From NCBI GenBank assembly GCA_946614175.1, contig CAMOGP010000003.1, forward strand, positions 1 to 33,813: 33,813 nt of DNA, given 5' to 3'. How positions within the stretch are numbered: position 1 is the stretch's first letter; each line of letters starts with the position of its first letter. The position numbers and the translations under genes are program-made. This DNA is from an uncultured Prevotella sp. (lineage in GTDB: Bacteria > Bacteroidota > Bacteroidia > Bacteroidales > Bacteroidaceae). Below, one piece after another: positions 1 to 7,729 of this stretch. The notes below the pieces were generated by a model, which saw only the letters and a list, made by a program, of their open reading frames with translations, was not told the DNA's origin and made no database searches.

Positions 1-2
1 CT

Positions 3-1721
3 GCCCACTTACTGGCTGAAGCACTCCAGGAATTGTATCCTGGCATTCAGTTCGGCTTTGGTCCTGCTGTGGAGAGTGGTTTCTTCTATGATGTACTTTT
101 GCCTAATGGTGAGAGCATCAAGGAGAGCGATTTTGCTACTATCGAGAATAAGATGCGTGAACTGGCCTCTAAGAAGGAACCTGTAGTTCGCAAGGAGGTG
201 GCCAAGGCAGATGCTCTGAAAGAGTTTGCCGCTAATGGTCAGACCTACAAGTGCGAGCATATTGAGCAGGATCTTGAGGATGGTACTATTACCACCTATA
301 CACAGGGCGCTTTCACCGATCTTTGTCGTGGTCCTCACTTGATGGATACGGGCGAGATAAAGGCTATTAAACTGACCTCTGTTGCCGGGGCTTTCTGGCG
401 TGGCGATGCCAACCGTGAGCAGATGCAGCGTCTCTATGGTATCTCATTCCCCAAAAAGAAGATGCTCGATGAGTATCTTGTGATGCTGGAGGAAGCTAAG
501 AAACGCGACCATCGTAAGATTGGTAAGGAAATGGAACTTTTCATGTTCTCCGACAAGGTTGGTAAGGGTTTGCCTATTTGGTTGCCAAAGGGCACGGATA
601 TGCGTCTGCGCCTTCAGGATCACTTGCGTAAGGTTCAGAAACGTTATGGCTATCAGGAGGTTATAACTCCTCATATTGGTTCTAAAAATCTCTATGTTAC
701 CTCTGGTCACTGGGATCACTATGGTAAGGATTCTTTCCAGCCCATCCAGACTCCTGAGGAGGGTGAAGAGTACCTGTTGAAGCCTATGAACTGTCCTCAT
801 CATTGTGAGATATTCGCTTGGAAACCCCGTTCGTATAAGGATCTGCCTCTGCGTATTGCTGAGTTTGGTACCGTTTACCGTTACGAACAGAGTGGTGAAC
901 TTCATGGCTTGACCCGTGTTCGTTCGTTCACTCAGGATGATGCTCACCTGTTCTGCCGTCCAGATCAGGTAAAGCAGGAATTCCTCAACGTGATGGATAT
1001 TATCAATGTAGTGCTTTCTGCTTTCGGCTTCAATTTCGAGGCTCAGATTTCTCTGCGTGACCCTAATAATCATGAGAAATATGTAGGAAGTGATGAAGAC
1101 TGGGCCTTGGCAGAGAAGGCTATTCAGGAGGCTTGTGAGGAGAAGGGCCTGCACGCTAAGGTGGAATACGGCGAGGCTGCATTCTATGGTCCTAAGCTTG
1201 ACTTTATGATTAAGGATGCTATTGGTCGTCGTTGGCAGTTGGGTACCATCCAGGTGGACTACAACCTACCTAAGCGATTCCAGTTGGAATATACCGACGA
1301 GGATAACCAGAAGAAGACACCTGTGATGATTCACCGTGCTCCCTTCGGTTCTATGGAACGTTTCACCGCTGTGCTCATCGAGCATACCAGTGGTCACTTC
1401 CCCTTGTGGCTTACTCCTGATCAGGTAGTTGTTTTGCCTCTGTCTGAAAAGTACAACGACTATGCCAAATCAGTGCTTGAGCAGTTCAACCAGCAGGGAG
1501 TTCGTGGTTCTATCGACTTGCGTAACGAAAAGTTGGGTCGTAAGATTCGTGATAACGAGTTAAAGCGTATTCCATACATGGTGATTGTCGGAGAGAAGGA
1601 AGCTGCAGAGGGACTTGTCTCTATGCGTCAGCAGGGTGGTGGCGAGCAGGCTACCATGACTATCCAGCAGTTCATCGACAAGATTAATGCTGAGGTTGCT
1701 GAGCAGACAAAGAATTTCTAA
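3..1721 (+). CDS. thrS: Threonyl-tRNA synthetase (5' truncated)
   Basis: Class II aminoacyl-tRNA synthetase that charges tRNA-Thr in the cytoplasm. The reading frame is open to the window edge: the codons before the track start read [11 protein letters not shown], the usual 'HxxAHLLA' editing-domain region, so the TTG at 33 is not the real start. About 572 residues are present and roughly 70-80 N-terminal residues (TGS domain) are missing. Visible landmarks are the editing-domain motif CRGPHL, motif 2 ([16 protein letters not shown] with FTQDDAH), the zinc-site cysteine in [10 protein letters not shown], motif 3 ([11 protein letters not shown]), and the C-terminal anticodon-binding domain ([14 protein letters not shown] onward). 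It ends about 20 bp before a strong terminator and converges with rpiB. Function is essentially certain from motif content. Confidence 0.97.
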   Translation, partial: AHLLAEALQELYPGIQFGFGPAVESGFFYDVLLPNGESIKESDFATIENKMRELASKKEPVVRKEVAKADALKEFAANGQTYKCEHIEQDLEDGTITTYTQGAFTDLCRGPHLMDTGEIKAIKLTSVAGAFWRGDANREQMQRLYGISFPKKKMLDEYLVMLEEAKKRDHRKIGKEMELFMFSDKVGKGLPIWLPKGTDMRLRLQDHLRKVQKRYGYQEVITPHIGSKNLYVTSGHWDHYGKDSFQPIQTPEEGEEYLLKPMNCPHHCEIFAWKPRSYKDLPLRIAEFGTVYRYEQSGELHGLTRVRSFTQDDAHLFCRPDQVKQEFLNVMDIINVVLSAFGFNFEAQISLRDPNNHEKYVGSDEDWALAEKAIQEACEEKGLHAKVEYGEAAFYGPKLDFMIKDAIGRRWQLGTIQVDYNLPKRFQLEYTDEDNQKKTPVMIHRAPFGSMERFTAVLIEHTSGHFPLWLTPDQVVVLPLSEKYNDYAKSVLEQFNQQGVRGSIDLRNEKLGRKIRDNELKRIPYMVIVGEKEAAEGLVSMRQQGGGEQATMTIQQFIDKINAEVAEQTKNF

Positions 1722-1741
1722 TCTCAGAATTCTAATATAAT

Positions 1742-1780
1742 AAAAAGAGGTCACTTCATGATGAGGTGACCTCTTTTTTT
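1742..1780. terminator. Bidirectional intrinsic terminator between thrS and rpiB
   Basis: An 11-bp perfect stem (AAAGAGGTCAC / GTGACCTCTTT) with a short loop, followed by a T run on the plus strand and preceded by an A run that gives a T run on the minus strand. It lies between the convergent stops of thrS and rpiB, so it probably ends transcription from both sides. Confidence 0.9.
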
Positions 1781-1813
1781 ATACTTCTTTTTTCTCACTG
1801 AATCGCAATCTGC

Positions 1814-2254
1814 TTACTGGATTGCAATTTTGTCCACGCGCTTTTGGTGGCGACCACCTTCGAAACTTGCGGTGAAGAATTCATCCATAATCTTGCGTGC
1901 CATGTTGTTGTCGATAAAACGCCCTGGCATTACCAATACGTTGGCATCGTTATGCTGACGGATAAGGTGTGCAATCTCTGGTATCCAGCAAAGACCTGCG
2001 CGTACCTGCTGGTGCTTATTCAGTGTCATAGAAATACCCTCACCACTGCCACAAATGGCAATACCAGGGTAAACCTCACCACTTTCGATGCCCTTTGCCA
2101 AAGCATGACCGAAGTCAGGATAATCAACACTGGCATCGCTCCATGTGCCATAGTCTTTCACGGGATAGCCCTTCTCCTCCAGATACTGGAGTACAAACTG
2201 TTTCAAAGCGAAGCCTGCATGGTCGCAAGCAACTCCAACTGTTTTTACTTCCAT
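1814..2254 (-). CDS. rpiB: Ribose-5-phosphate isomerase B
   Basis: Interconverts ribose 5-phosphate and ribulose 5-phosphate in the non-oxidative pentose phosphate pathway. The 146-residue protein has the RpiB/LacA layout: N-terminal CDHAGFALK, catalytic-cysteine loop CGSGEGISM (residues near 68-76; the classical form is CGTGIG), and HNDANVLVMPGR. The CGSGxG variant with an NKHQ tail is, from general knowledge, common in Bacteroidota. It is the last gene of the kinase-tkt-rpiB unit and starts just after a 9-bp stem-loop. A LacAB-type galactose-6-phosphate isomerase is the alternative, but a single RpiB-like subunit beside transketolase favours RpiB. Confidence 0.93.
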   Translation of the reverse strand: MEVKTVGVACDHAGFALKQFVLQYLEEKGYPVKDYGTWSDASVDYPDFGHALAKGIESGEVYPGIAICGSGEGISMTLNKHQQVRAGLCWIPEIAHLIRQHNDANVLVMPGRFIDNNMARKIMDEFFTASFEGGRHQKRVDKIAIQ

Positions 2255-2271
2255 AGTCGTAAAATTTTAAA

Positions 2272-2296
2272 AGGCACGGATTTTGAGTCCGTGCCT
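2272..2296 (-). terminator. Stem-loop in the tkt-rpiB intergenic gap (terminator or attenuator)
   Basis: Perfect 9-bp inverted repeat AGGCACGGA / TCCGTGCCT with a 7-nt loop. On the coding strand it is followed by TTTTAAAATTTT and then, within about 20 nt, the rpiB ATG. The shape is that of an intrinsic terminator, but no room is left for a separate rpiB promoter after it. Partial readthrough or an mRNA-processing/stability role is therefore likely. Confidence 0.65.
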
Positions 2297-2316
2297 GATT
2301 ATTAGATTATTATAAA

Positions 2317-4329
2317 TTAACCCAGCAGGGCTTTAACCTGCTTGTAAACATTCTCTCCGGTGAAGCCGAGCTTCTCGTCGAGCACCTTGTAGGGAGCAGA
2401 GAAACCGAAGCTCTCCAGACCCCATACTGTACCGTCGGCACCTACCAGACCCTCGAGGTTGACAGGCAGACCTGCAGTGAGACCGAACTTCTTAACGCCA
2501 GCAGGCAAAATGCTCTGCTGATACTCCTTGCTCTGGCTGCGGAACAGACCCTCAGAAGGCACACTTACGATGCGAACCTTAACGCCATCCTCGCGAAGCA
2601 GTTTAGCACCAGCCTCGAGGGTAGAAACCTCAGAACCTGAAGCCAGCAGGATAACATCAAACTTCTCGTCTGAGCCTGCTACAACATAAGCACCCTTAGT
2701 AGCTTGGTTGTAGTCGTTGCCCTCGGGCAGCATCTCGATGTTCTGACGTGAGAAGATAAGTGCTGTAGGTGTATCTACATTTTCCATAGCCATGCGCCAG
2801 CAGACGGTTGTCTCCTCTGCATCAGCAGGACGAACAACCAATACGGAGTTCTTCCCGTGGTGGTTCTTCAACTTCTCCATCAATCGGATCTGTGCCTCCT
2901 GCTCAACAGGCTCGTGGGTAGGTCCATCCTCACCAACGCGGAATGCATCGTGAGTCCAGATGAACTTAACAGGCAGCTCCATCAGGGCAGCCATACGTAC
3001 GGCTGGCTTCATGTAGTCAGAGAATACGAAGAAGGTACCACAAGCGGGGATAACACCACCGTGTAGAGCCATACCGATACAGCAACATGCCATGGTGAGC
3101 TCAGCAACACCAGCCTCGAAGAAGGCACCGCTGAAGTCGCCGCGAACCATATCCTTAGTCTTCTTGAGGAAGCCGTTCGTGTTATCTGAGTTAGAAAGGT
3201 CGGCTGATGCACAAATCATGTTGGGCACTTGCTCAGCCAACTGGCCAAGAACGGTAGCCGATGCGTTACGTGTAGCGCAACCAGGCTTCTGCTCAACCTT
3301 GCTCCAGTCGATCTTTGGAGCCTTACCGCTGAACCACTCTTCCAGCTGCTTAGCCTTCTCGGGGTTAGCCTTAGCCCACTCAGCCTTCTCAGCGTAGCGC
3401 TCAGCAACAATCTTTTTCAGCTCCTCAGCACGCTTAGCATACATTTCCTTCACCTCTGGGAAAATTTGGAATGGATTCTCAGGATCAGCACCCAGGTTCT
3501 TCATAGTGTTAATGTAAGCGTCGCCACCAAGAGGTGCGCCGTGAGTAGCGCAGTTGCTCTCGTATGATGTGTTGTCGGCCTTGCGGGCACCTTTACCCAT
3601 CACACAGTGACCGATAATCAGACTTGGGCGCTCCTTTTCGGCCTGAGCCTTCTTGATGGCCTCACGAATCTGATCAACATCGTTACCATCGATCTTCTGT
3701 ACATACCAGCCCCATGCCTCGTACTTCTTAGCTGTGTCCTCGCAGGTCACAACCTCTGTCTTTGTAGAGAGCTGGATATCGTTAGCGTCGTAGAACATGA
3801 TGAGGTTGTCCAGACCCAGGTTACCGGCGATACGACCAGCACCCTGTGAAATCTCCTCCTGCACACCACCGTCAGAGATGTATGCATAGATGGTCTGATT
3901 CATAACGTTGCCCAGACGAGCCTTCAGAAATTTAGCGGCGATAGCAGCACCTACTGCGAAACAGTGTCCCTGACCAAGAGGACCAGAGGTGTTCTCGATG
4001 CCACGTTCAATCTCGCGCTCGGGGTGACCGGGAGTTACTGAGCCCCACTGACGCAGGTTCTTCAGATCCTCCAGTGTGAACTTACCAATCAGAGCTAGTT
4101 GGCTGTAGAGCATAGGAGCCATGTGACCGGGGTCAAGGAAGAAACGGTCGCGACCCTCCCATGCGGGATTCTCGGGATCGTAAATCAGGAATTCACTATA
4201 CAGTGTGTTGATGAAGTCAGCACCACCCATAGCACCGCCGGGGTGTCCAGACTTGGCTTTTTCAACCATAGAAGCAGCGAGGATACGGATATTATCCGCT
4301 GCCATGTTCATAACTTTGTTGTCGTTCAT
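2317..4329 (-). CDS. tkt: Transketolase
   Basis: Thiamine-diphosphate enzyme that moves two-carbon units between sugar phosphates in the cytoplasm. At 670 residues it is full length for a one-chain transketolase. The N-terminal half carries KSGHPGGAMGGADF, TPGHPE, GPLGQG and the ThDP-binding stretch ISDGGVQEE (classical GDGxxxEG). The pyrimidine-binding domain has FFEAGVAELTMA with the catalytic glutamate, and the substrate-phosphate region shows FRVGEDGPTHEPVEQ. It lies 35 bp after the upstream kinase gene on the same strand, consistent with one transcript that takes pentoses into central metabolism. Confidence 0.96.
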   Translation of the reverse strand: MNDNKVMNMAADNIRILAASMVEKAKSGHPGGAMGGADFINTLYSEFLIYDPENPAWEGRDRFFLDPGHMAPMLYSQLALIGKFTLEDLKNLRQWGSVTPGHPEREIERGIENTSGPLGQGHCFAVGAAIAAKFLKARLGNVMNQTIYAYISDGGVQEEISQGAGRIAGNLGLDNLIMFYDANDIQLSTKTEVVTCEDTAKKYEAWGWYVQKIDGNDVDQIREAIKKAQAEKERPSLIIGHCVMGKGARKADNTSYESNCATHGAPLGGDAYINTMKNLGADPENPFQIFPEVKEMYAKRAEELKKIVAERYAEKAEWAKANPEKAKQLEEWFSGKAPKIDWSKVEQKPGCATRNASATVLGQLAEQVPNMICASADLSNSDNTNGFLKKTKDMVRGDFSGAFFEAGVAELTMACCCIGMALHGGVIPACGTFFVFSDYMKPAVRMAALMELPVKFIWTHDAFRVGEDGPTHEPVEQEAQIRLMEKLKNHHGKNSVLVVRPADAEETTVCWRMAMENVDTPTALIFSRQNIEMLPEGNDYNQATKGAYVVAGSDEKFDVILLASGSEVSTLEAGAKLLREDGVKVRIVSVPSEGLFRSQSKEYQQSILPAGVKKFGLTAGLPVNLEGLVGADGTVWGLESFGFSAPYKVLDEKLGFTGENVYKQVKALLG

Positions 4330-4364
4330 AATTATTTAACTACTGTTTTTTATATTATAGATAC

Positions 4365-5957
4365 TTATTTCTTATTATCTACTGCTGCCTGCTCAATGGG
4401 GAGGCACTTCTTGTAGTTCTCGATGTATTTTTCGAAACCTGCCACATCTTCTGCAGTGGGTGCGATGCTCACACCTGTATTGCCAGCAAATACCACCGTC
4501 TCCAGATAGTCTGCCAGAGACAACTTGTTGGGATTGTTCACCACATAACCAGCCAGCAGGGCGATACCCCATGCACCACCTTCACCAGCAGTCTCCATCA
4601 CACTGATAGGACTATTCAAGGCTGCTGCCAACATACGCTGACCTACGCCGGCTGTCTTGAAGTAGCCACCGTGACCAGTAATACGATCCACGCGAATCAT
4701 CTCGTCCTTAAATAGGATATCGTTACCGATTTTCAGCACACCGATGGCACCATAGAGGTGGGCACGCATGAAGTTAGCCAGGTTGAACTTGTCATTAGCT
4801 GAGCGCACAAACATGGGGCGACCTTCGCTGAGGCCTGTAACAGGCTCACCGCTGACGTAGTTGTAGGCCATCAGACCACCACAGTCGGCATCACCTTCCA
4901 GTGCCTTGTTAAATAGTTTGCCGAACAGCTCGTTCATATCTACCTTCATGCCCATCAACTGCTGATACTCCTTAAACAGACCTACCCATGCGTTGATGTC
5001 AGAGGTACAGTTGTTACAGTGTACCATAGCCACAAGACTTCCGTCGGGGGTTGTCACCATGTCAATCATCTCGTAGGGCTTTGACAGGGGCTTCTCCAAT
5101 ACAATCATTGAGAAAGATGATGTGCCTGCGCTAACGTTACCCGTGCGCTGCTTCACAGCATTGGTAGCTACCATACCTGTGCCAGCATCACCTTCTGGAG
5201 GACATACCGGGCATCCAGGCTTCAGATGGCCACTTACGTCCAGTTTCTTGGCACCTTCGGGAGTCAGGAAACCCGCATTTTCGCCCGCATTCAGACTCTT
5301 AGGCAGAATGTCGAGCAGTTTCCAAGAGAAACCTTTTGGAGCCACCAGCTCGTCGAATTTCTTTACCATCTCAGCATCGTATGTTTTCGTAGCGGGGTCT
5401 ACAGGAATCATACCTGAAGCATCGCCTACGCCCAGTACAAACTCGCCAGTTACCTGCCAGTGCACGTAACCTGCCAGTGTTGTCAGGAATTTGATGTCTT
5501 TGACGTGCTCCTCATTGTCAAGGATACACTGATACAGGTGTGAGATGCTCCATCTCAGGGGAATGTTGTAATTAAACAATTCTGATAGTTTGGCAGCTGC
5601 CTTGCCTGTATTTGTGTTACGCCATGTGCGGAAAGGCACCAGAATCTGCTGGTCCTTGTCGAATGCCATATAGCCGTGCATCATGGCCGAGAAGCCGATG
5701 GCAGCCAATTGTTCAATCTCACAGTCATACTGTTTCTGCACGTCTTTGCGTAATTCAGCGTAACAGTCCTGCAGCCCGTACCATACAGCCTCGGTAGAGT
5801 AGGTCCACAGTCCGTCAATGAGCTGATTTTCCCACTCGTGTGAGCCCTGAGCAATGGGGTTGTTGTCTTGGTCGATAAGTACGGCCTTGATGCGTGTGGA
5901 ACCGAATTCGATTCCCAAAATGGCTTTACCAGCCTCAATGGTTTGTTTTGCGGTCAT
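4365..5957 (-). CDS. FGGY-family carbohydrate kinase (probable pentulose kinase, L-ribulokinase or xylulokinase)
   Basis: ATP-dependent sugar kinase, 530 residues from the ATG at 5957 ([10 protein letters not shown]). This start is preferred over the track's 6017 because the extra 20 residues overlap a good promoter and look non-coding. FGGY features: N-terminal phosphate-binding [12 protein letters not shown], substrate region [12 protein letters not shown] and WRNTNT, the central [13 protein letters not shown], and the C-terminal adenosine motif [17 protein letters not shown]. It is the first gene of a unit with tkt and rpiB, so its product should feed the pentose phosphate pathway. From memory, similar kinases sit beside tkt and rpiB in Bacteroides arabinose clusters, which suggests L-ribulokinase; xylulokinase is the main alternative. 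The exact sugar cannot be read from sequence. Confidence 0.85.
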   Translation of the reverse strand: MTAKQTIEAGKAILGIEFGSTRIKAVLIDQDNNPIAQGSHEWENQLIDGLWTYSTEAVWYGLQDCYAELRKDVQKQYDCEIEQLAAIGFSAMMHGYMAFDKDQQILVPFRTWRNTNTGKAAAKLSELFNYNIPLRWSISHLYQCILDNEEHVKDIKFLTTLAGYVHWQVTGEFVLGVGDASGMIPVDPATKTYDAEMVKKFDELVAPKGFSWKLLDILPKSLNAGENAGFLTPEGAKKLDVSGHLKPGCPVCPPEGDAGTGMVATNAVKQRTGNVSAGTSSFSMIVLEKPLSKPYEMIDMVTTPDGSLVAMVHCNNCTSDINAWVGLFKEYQQLMGMKVDMNELFGKLFNKALEGDADCGGLMAYNYVSGEPVTGLSEGRPMFVRSANDKFNLANFMRAHLYGAIGVLKIGNDILFKDEMIRVDRITGHGGYFKTAGVGQRMLAAALNSPISVMETAGEGGAWGIALLAGYVVNNPNKLSLADYLETVVFAGNTGVSIAPTAEDVAGFEKYIENYKKCLPIEQAAVDNKK

Positions 5958-5986
5958 TGTTTTTCTAAGTTTTGAAGTTTTGACTG

Positions 5987-6018
5987 CAAAGTTAACACTT
6001 ATTTTGCGAATGACCAAA
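5987..6018 (-). promoter_or_regulatory. Bacteroidota-type promoter for kinase-tkt-rpiB
   Basis: On the minus strand a TTTG (6015-6018) is followed after 20 bp by TAACTTTG (5987-5994), matching the -33/-7 pattern of the phylum. The predicted start lies about 25 bp upstream of the ATG at 5957. It also supports the shorter kinase start. Confidence 0.65.
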
Positions 6019-6048
6019 TTATTTCAAATAAATAATGAAAATGAATTG

Positions 6049-6150
6049 TTACTCTATGACTTTTAATGTCAACCCTATGGCTTTTAGTTCGTAACTCTAT
6101 GGTTTACGATGCGTAAACCTATGGTTTATGATGTGCTAACCTATGGTTTT
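6049..6150. repeat. Five phased CTATGG repeats upstream of the kinase promoter
   Basis: CTATG(G/A) occurs at 6054, 6075, 6097, 6119 and 6141, spacings of 21, 22, 22 and 22 bp. The better units carry dyad symmetry, AAACC-TAT-GGTTT, separated by variable sequence such as TAGTTCGTA or ACGATGCGTA. The array begins about 30 bp upstream of the -33 box of the kinase promoter and runs away from it. Spacing of two DNA turns places every unit on one helix face, as in a multi-site protein-binding region. No binding protein can be named. Confidence 0.7.
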
Positions 6151-6158
6151 CTCAAGGA

Positions 6159-6272
6159 GGGACAGATGGGACAGATGGGACACTGGTTTTTTAAGAACTC
6201 TTTGCGTACCGTGCGCATATATGTACGCGAAGAAACTCTAGAAATCCTCTGTCCCCTCTGTCCCCTGTCCCC
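6159..6272. repeat. Nested inverted repeat with GGGACAGAT arms, after uxuA
   Basis: The left arm (6159-6182) is GGGACAGAT in two full copies plus GGGACA. The right arm (6250-6272) is its approximate complement, three TGTCCCC units. Inside lies a second inverted repeat, CTTTGCGTAC / GTACGCGAAG (6200-6209 and 6223-6232), with one G-T mismatch. It begins 6 bp after the uxuA stop, so transcribed RNA could form one long hairpin. It could end or stabilise the uxuA transcript, or be a dispersed MITE/REP-like element. With the phased repeats it fills most of the 320-bp gap; no further gene is seen there. Confidence 0.7.
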
Positions 6273-6277
6273 AAAAA

Positions 6278-7531
6278 TTAGTCGAAGAAACCAGGTTGCT
6301 TATAAGGGATTCCTAACTCTCGGTCAACTGTTGCAAGGATGCCTTGAACCTGACCGAGTGCAAACATGCGTCCCAGAAGGGTGTAGCCGGCATTGTGTCC
6401 GTGACTGCTTTCGTCCATAATACCACCAGGTTCGTCAGTGAACGTCATACCGTGGTCAACACGCATAGGAAGTGCTGGGTTTTCTTTCTCGAAGATACGG
6501 CACAGTTCAATGAGGTCGGCACGTCCGCCTAGATGGGAAGCCTCGGTGAAGTCTCCGTTGGGGAAGATGTGACATGAGCGGAGGTGGACGAAGTGAGTGC
6601 GAGAGGCAAATTTCTTAGCTAACTCAACTACGTTATTGTAGGCACCGGCACTCAAAGAACCAGCACAGAAGGTTAAACCATTATGCTTGTTGGGCACTGC
6701 GTCGAGGAACCACTGAATATCCTCCTCGGTGCGTACGATACGTGGTAATCCGAGTATCTCGATTGGGGGATCGTCTGGATGTACGCACATGTTCATGTTG
6801 CACTCTTCGCAGACGGGCATGATGGCCTCAAGGAAGTATTTCATGTTTTCGCGTAACTGCTTCTTGTCTATGCCTTTATATAAGTCAAGGAACTCGCGGA
6901 ATTTCTGGATTGGAGCTTCGTCGTTTTCGCTGAAATTTCCAGATACAAAACCCTGTGTTTTGATAACGATAGTCTCTACCAACTTGTGGTCTTTTTCGGG
7001 TGTCATGGTCTTGGCAAGCTCGTCGCATTCGGCTATGACACTGCGACCTTCTCCCCAGCCTTCAGGAAACTGGAATTTCTCCCATTCCTCGCGAGCACCT
7101 GGACGTTTCAGAATGTAAATGTCGAAATAGGCGAACTCGGCATAGTTGAAGTAGAGGTTGGTGGCACCATTAGGATTATCGTGGAACAAGTCGGTGCGAG
7201 CCCAGTCTAATACAGGCATAAAGTTGTAGCAGATGCAGTGGATTCCTTCTGCGGCAAGGTTGCGCAGGCTTTCTTTGTAAACCTCGATTTGCTGGTCACG
7301 GTCAGGGCCGCCATACTTGATGGTTTCGACCACGGGGAGTGATTCTACTACGCTCCAGCGCATGCCGTAGCTTTCGATATATTCGCGCAGTTCGCGGATT
7401 TTTTCGCGAGTCCATACCTGACCAAGTGGTACGTCGTGCAGGGCTGTAACGATGCCCTCTACACCGATCTGTCTCAGTTGTGCAAGAGTTATCTTATCCT
7501 TCTTGCCAAACCATCTCCAAGTTCTTTCCAT
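6278..7531 (-). CDS. uxuA: Mannonate dehydratase
   Basis: Dehydrates D-mannonate to 2-keto-3-deoxy-gluconate in glucuronate catabolism. It has 417 residues from the ATG at 7531 (MERTWRWFGKKD); the track's extra 13 residues overlap the promoter region. UxuA-type features are MERTWRWFG and GVEGIVTALHDVP at the N-terminus, metal and active-site segments MNMCVHPDDPP, TFCAGSLSAG, HLRSCH and MRVDHG, and the conserved tail NAGYTLLGRMFALGQVQGI. It faces away from ileS and stands alone; the next gene on its strand, the sugar kinase, has its own promoter 250 bp on. No uxuB or uxaC is in the window. The full set of family motifs makes the call secure. Confidence 0.94.
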   Translation of the reverse strand: MERTWRWFGKKDKITLAQLRQIGVEGIVTALHDVPLGQVWTREKIRELREYIESYGMRWSVVESLPVVETIKYGGPDRDQQIEVYKESLRNLAAEGIHCICYNFMPVLDWARTDLFHDNPNGATNLYFNYAEFAYFDIYILKRPGAREEWEKFQFPEGWGEGRSVIAECDELAKTMTPEKDHKLVETIVIKTQGFVSGNFSENDEAPIQKFREFLDLYKGIDKKQLRENMKYFLEAIMPVCEECNMNMCVHPDDPPIEILGLPRIVRTEEDIQWFLDAVPNKHNGLTFCAGSLSAGAYNNVVELAKKFASRTHFVHLRSCHIFPNGDFTEASHLGGRADLIELCRIFEKENPALPMRVDHGMTFTDEPGGIMDESSHGHNAGYTLLGRMFALGQVQGILATVDRELGIPYKQPGFFD

Positions 7532-7567
7532 ATTGTTCTTTTTGTTAAAGGTTTTCGAAATTTCCTG

Positions 7568-7602
7568 CAAAGGTACTGGAAATATTCCATATCGCCATCA
7601 AA
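7568..7602 (-). promoter_or_regulatory. Probable uxuA promoter
   Basis: The minus strand reads TACCTTTG (7568-7575), 37 bp upstream of the uxuA ATG, a good -7 match. A TTTG lies 23 bp further upstream (7599-7602), slightly beyond the usual spacing, so the -33 assignment is weak. Confidence 0.5.
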
Positions 7603-7665
7603 AATTGACTCAAAAATATGTAAATTCGTTTACTTTTCACTAAAGCGTGAATATTTGTTTCATTT

Positions 7666-7699
7666 TTTGGTGGTATCAATTTTTCTTTGTACCTTTGCA
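7666..7699 (+). promoter_or_regulatory. ileS promoter
   Basis: TTTG (7666-7669), a 20-bp spacer, then TACCTTTG (7690-7697), a textbook -33/-7 pair about 30 bp before the ileS ATG. The 24 bp at 7676-7699 recur exactly in front of valS. Confidence 0.75.
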
Positions 7700-7729
7700 C
7701 GTCAAAAATAAAGTAAGTATTTATAAGAT

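Noticed and set aside
444-1154. 236-aa ORF on the minus strand inside thrS
   Set aside because: Antisense shadow of a well-conserved synthetase gene; the translation has no recognisable domain and no promoter.
1844-2305. 153-aa plus-strand ORF opposite rpiB
   Set aside because: Antisense to conserved RpiB motifs; cysteine-rich composition is unlike a real product.
5958-6017. N-terminal extension of the kinase (track start at 6017)
   Set aside because: The extension covers the -7/-33 boxes, and FGGY kinases begin shortly before the GIEFGST motif, as from 5957.
6049-6150. Possible CRISPR array
   Set aside because: Repeats are only about 12 bp with 9-10 bp between them and no cas genes; far too short for CRISPR repeats and spacers.
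7700-7729. T-box or other riboswitch before ileS (and valS)
   Set aside because: Leaders are only about 30 nt, too short for a T-box, and no antiterminator structure is seen.
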